The notes beneath the pieces are model-generated. The model made no database searches and had not been told where the DNA came from. It saw only the letters and a list, made by a program, of their open reading frames with translations. Shown one piece after another: positions 5,558 through 7,228 of a DNA stretch of 7,228 nt. Numbering within the stretch: position 1 is the first letter of the stretch; each line of letters begins with the position of its first letter. This DNA comes from an uncultured Lachnospiraceae bacterium (lineage in GTDB: Bacteria > Bacillota > Clostridia > Lachnospirales > Lachnospiraceae): the NCBI GenBank assembly GCA_947175305.1, contig CAMWMO010000072.1, positions 1-7,228 on the forward strand, written 5' to 3'. The translations under genes were made by a program, and so were the position numbers.

Positions 5558-7048
5558 ATGCAGAAGGTTTTACTGGCGGTGCCGCACCAGGACGATGAGC
5601 TGTTTGTGGGCGGCGGTTTTTTTAAGACACTTGCACAGAGCGGGGACTATGAAGCTTATGTGGTGTTTACGACGAACGGTGATTTTTTTGCCCATGAAGC
5701 GGAGGTACGCCTGAGAGAATCCCTCCATGTGCTGACAAAGCTGTATGGCATAGAGGAATCTCACATTTTTTTTCTGGGCTATGGAGACGGCTGGAAAGAA
5801 GGGGTACACCTATATCATCAGGATGGAGACAGGCCTCTTGTCTCAGAGGCGGGGAGAACGGAAACCTATGGGCTGGAAGGACATGGGGATTATCGATGGG
5901 AAAGGTCAGGCAGGCATAGCAGTTATCGCAGGGCGGATCTGAAGAGGGATCTGAAGGATGTGCTGGAAGAAGTGCAGGCCGATATTCTTCTGGCGGTGGA
6001 CTTTGACAAGCATCCCGATCACAGGGCGGCGTCCCTTCTCGTAGAAGAGTGTCTGGGAGAACTGCTTCGGGAGAATCCCTCCTATCGGCCGCTGGTGTTG
6101 AAATGCTTTGCCTATGACGGTGTGTGGAAGGGCCGACCGGACTTCTTTGATATACCGAGAAAGGGAACGGTGCTTGCGGAATTATCGCAGTCACCTTACA
6201 CAGAGGAGGACATGTTTCGGTTTGCCATGCCGGAGGACTGTGCGACGCCCCGCCTTGTTGATAATTTTCTTTACAGGGCTTTCCGGTGTTATAAGACACA
6301 GGAGATCTGGCAGAAGGCCGATGAGATCATCAATATTGACGAAGTGTATTTCAAAAGAAATACCGACAATCTTTTGTATGGGGCACAGATTAGCGCCTCT
6401 TCCGGGAACCCTGAATATCTCCGGGACTTTAAGCTGTTTGACTGCAGAGATGTGCTGCAAGGAGAGCTTGTCCTGAAAGAATGCGGCTGGAGACCGAAGG
6501 AATCGGATCAAGAGAAGCGGGTATGGATTCAATTTGATCATCCTGTGACTGTCGGCAGAATTGCCGTCTATGCCCGTGGGAACTGCGAGACAGACAGTTT
6601 GACAGTCGATTTTCGGTTTGACACAGGGAGAGAGATTCTCGGAGTGGAAATACATCCGAACGGAAAAAGCAATCTTTTTTCCTTTGAAGCCCGGGAAGGC
6701 GTGCGGGAGATGGAACTTCGGATCGAGAAATGGGAGGGAGTCTCTTGGGGCATCACGGAATTGGAGATCCTGCCGCCGGATAAGGAGAGTCTGCCGGAAG
6801 AACTTCAAAAGCTGCTGTTTCAAGAGGACTGCATCTTTTTATCTGAGCGGGTTAAGATTCTGATGAGGATGGAGAAGTCGCTTCTTGCCTTCAAGAGAAG
6901 ACTGTCCAGCTGGCTGCCGAACAGCTATGCGCTGCGGCGATATTATCCGGAGCTTGTACAGAAAACGACGGTGCCCGTTGGTTACAGAGTCAGATATATG
7001 ATGCGGCGCATCAGGCAAAAATGGAAATGGTCTGATGCGCCGAACTAG
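5558..7048 (+). CDS. PIG-L/LmbE-family zinc deacetylase with C-terminal galactose-binding-like domain
   Basis: A 496-residue protein. Residues 1 to about 250 form a PIG-L/LmbE domain, a family that removes acetyl groups from N-acetylglucosamine-type sugars (MshB, BshB, PIG-L). The motif PHQDDE (9-14) supplies predicted zinc ligands H10 and D13 and base D12; HPDH (152-155) supplies H152 and the third ligand H155, by analogy with MshB. Residues 271-405 have the beta-rich pattern of a galactose-binding-like (F5/8 type C) domain: NLLYGAQISASSG, then GWRP, VWIQFD, VGRIAVYARGN and a closing WGITELEIL. Residues 406-496 are helical and strongly basic. The whole is about twice the length of a simple LmbE enzyme (roughly 220-300 residues). 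There is no signal peptide, so it is probably cytoplasmic, perhaps held at the membrane by its tail. ATG 5558 is preceded by AAGGGA (5541-5546) at a rather long 11-nt spacing. It is divergent from the SPFH operon; substrate unknown. Confidence 0.88.
   Translation: MQKVLLAVPHQDDELFVGGGFFKTLAQSGDYEAYVVFTTNGDFFAHEAEVRLRESLHVLTKLYGIEESHIFFLGYGDGWKEGVHLYHQDGDRPLVSEAGRTETYGLEGHGDYRWERSGRHSSYRRADLKRDLKDVLEEVQADILLAVDFDKHPDHRAASLLVEECLGELLRENPSYRPLVLKCFAYDGVWKGRPDFFDIPRKGTVLAELSQSPYTEEDMFRFAMPEDCATPRLVDNFLYRAFRCYKTQEIWQKADEIINIDEVYFKRNTDNLLYGAQISASSGNPEYLRDFKLFDCRDVLQGELVLKECGWRPKESDQEKRVWIQFDHPVTVGRIAVYARGNCETDSLTVDFRFDTGREILGVEIHPNGKSNLFSFEAREGVREMELRIEKWEGVSWGITELEILPPDKESLPEELQKLLFQEDCIFLSERVKILMRMEKSLLAFKRRLSSWLPNSYALRRYYPELVQKTTVPVGYRVRYMMRRIRQKWKWSDAPN
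7004..7042. repeat. Strong GC-rich hairpin over the end of the deacetylase gene
   Basis: Positions 7004-7016 pair with 7030-7042: 12 Watson-Crick pairs and one G-T, with a 13-nt loop, ending 3 bp before the stop codon. The left arm is itself half of a palindrome, TGATGCG-G-CGCATCA (6999-7013), so a smaller competing hairpin is possible. It lies where transcripts of the convergent deacetylase and purC genes should end. It lacks a clean U-tract on either strand, so calling it a terminator is tentative; the inverted repeat itself is certain. Confidence 0.6.
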
Positions 7049-7055
7049 AAATATA

Positions 7056-7228
7056 CTATAATTTCTTTCCTGTCAGAAGCTCGTAGCCCTGCAGATATTT
7101 ATCAATCGTCTTCTGAACGATATCTTCGGGAAGCGTCCAGTCGTGTCCCTCGTTGGCTTTCAGCCAGTCTCTGGCAAACTGTTTGTCGAAGGAGGGCTGG
7201 CTGTGTCCCGGCTCATAGCCTTCAGCGG
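7056..7228 (-). CDS. purC: SAICAR synthase, C-terminal fragment (5' end outside window)
   Basis: The last 56 codons and stop (TAG at 7058-7056) of phosphoribosylaminoimidazole-succinocarboxamide synthase, which joins aspartate to CAIR in de novo purine synthesis. The visible protein reads [15 protein letters not shown], then [23 protein letters not shown] and a final YELLTGKKL. The [15 protein letters not shown] pattern is characteristic of the longer, yeast Ade1-like class of SAICAR synthase (about 290-310 residues) rather than the short Bacillus form. The gene continues past the right edge and is too short here to judge its start or operon partners. It faces the deacetylase gene tail to tail, with 7 bp between the stop codons. 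Confidence 0.87.
   Translation of the reverse strand, partial: AEGYEPGHSQPSFDKQFARDWLKANEGHDWTLPEDIVQKTIDKYLQGYELLTGKKL

Noticed and set aside
6191..6823. A 210-codon minus-strand open frame inside the deacetylase gene, with a similar one at 5667-6299
   Set aside because: They are antisense to a coding frame with clear zinc-binding motifs, and no ribosome binding site or domain was recognised for them.

Overview
The window looks like a chromosomal segment of a Gram-positive Clostridia bacterium, most likely Lachnospiraceae. This is inferred from near-balanced base composition, strong purine-rich ribosome binding sites, the Clostridia-type SPFH protein and Arc-like repressor, and a secreted protein resembling DUF5722. 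No rRNA, tRNA, IS element, phage gene or CRISPR array is visible. About 92% is coding.

Layout, left to right. (1) Positions 1-2330 (+) hold the 3' three quarters of sbcC, the ATPase subunit of the SbcCD DNA-end nuclease; its N-terminal Walker A part and probably sbcD lie off the left edge. (2) Positions 2415-4064 (+) encode a secreted protein with a signal peptide, a beta-rich N-terminal domain and a putative TIM-barrel module with two glutamates placed as in clan GH-A glycoside hydrolases. A symmetric hairpin at 4105-4136 probably terminates transcription from both sides. (3) Positions 5367-4141 (-) form a tight two-gene operon: a double-membrane-span SPFH protein followed, with TAAATG and no gap, by a 66-residue Arc-type ribbon-helix-helix (RHH) DNA-binding protein. 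(4) Positions 5558-7048 (+), divergent from that operon, encode a PIG-L/LmbE zinc deacetylase fused to a galactose-binding-like domain and a basic tail. (5) Positions 7228-7056 (-) are the C-terminus of purC (SAICAR synthase), convergent with the deacetylase gene and only 7 bp away.

The most informative signal is in the SPFH operon promoter. A near-consensus sigma-A promoter (TTGACA, 17 bp, TATCAT, minus strand) has two perfect copies of the palindrome TGATATCA in and around its spacer. They start exactly 11 bp apart, and a third, degenerate copy lies another 11 bp downstream in phase. This is the geometry expected for an Arc-type RHH tetramer, and the only RHH gene in view is the second gene of the same operon. 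I infer an autoregulated membrane-scaffold/repressor module. The same promoter shows that the SPFH protein starts at 5367, since the longer reading frame starts upstream of the predicted transcription start.

The other genes look like independent transcription units. The secreted protein and the deacetylase both suggest work on carbohydrates or the cell envelope, but nothing in the sequence ties them into one pathway.
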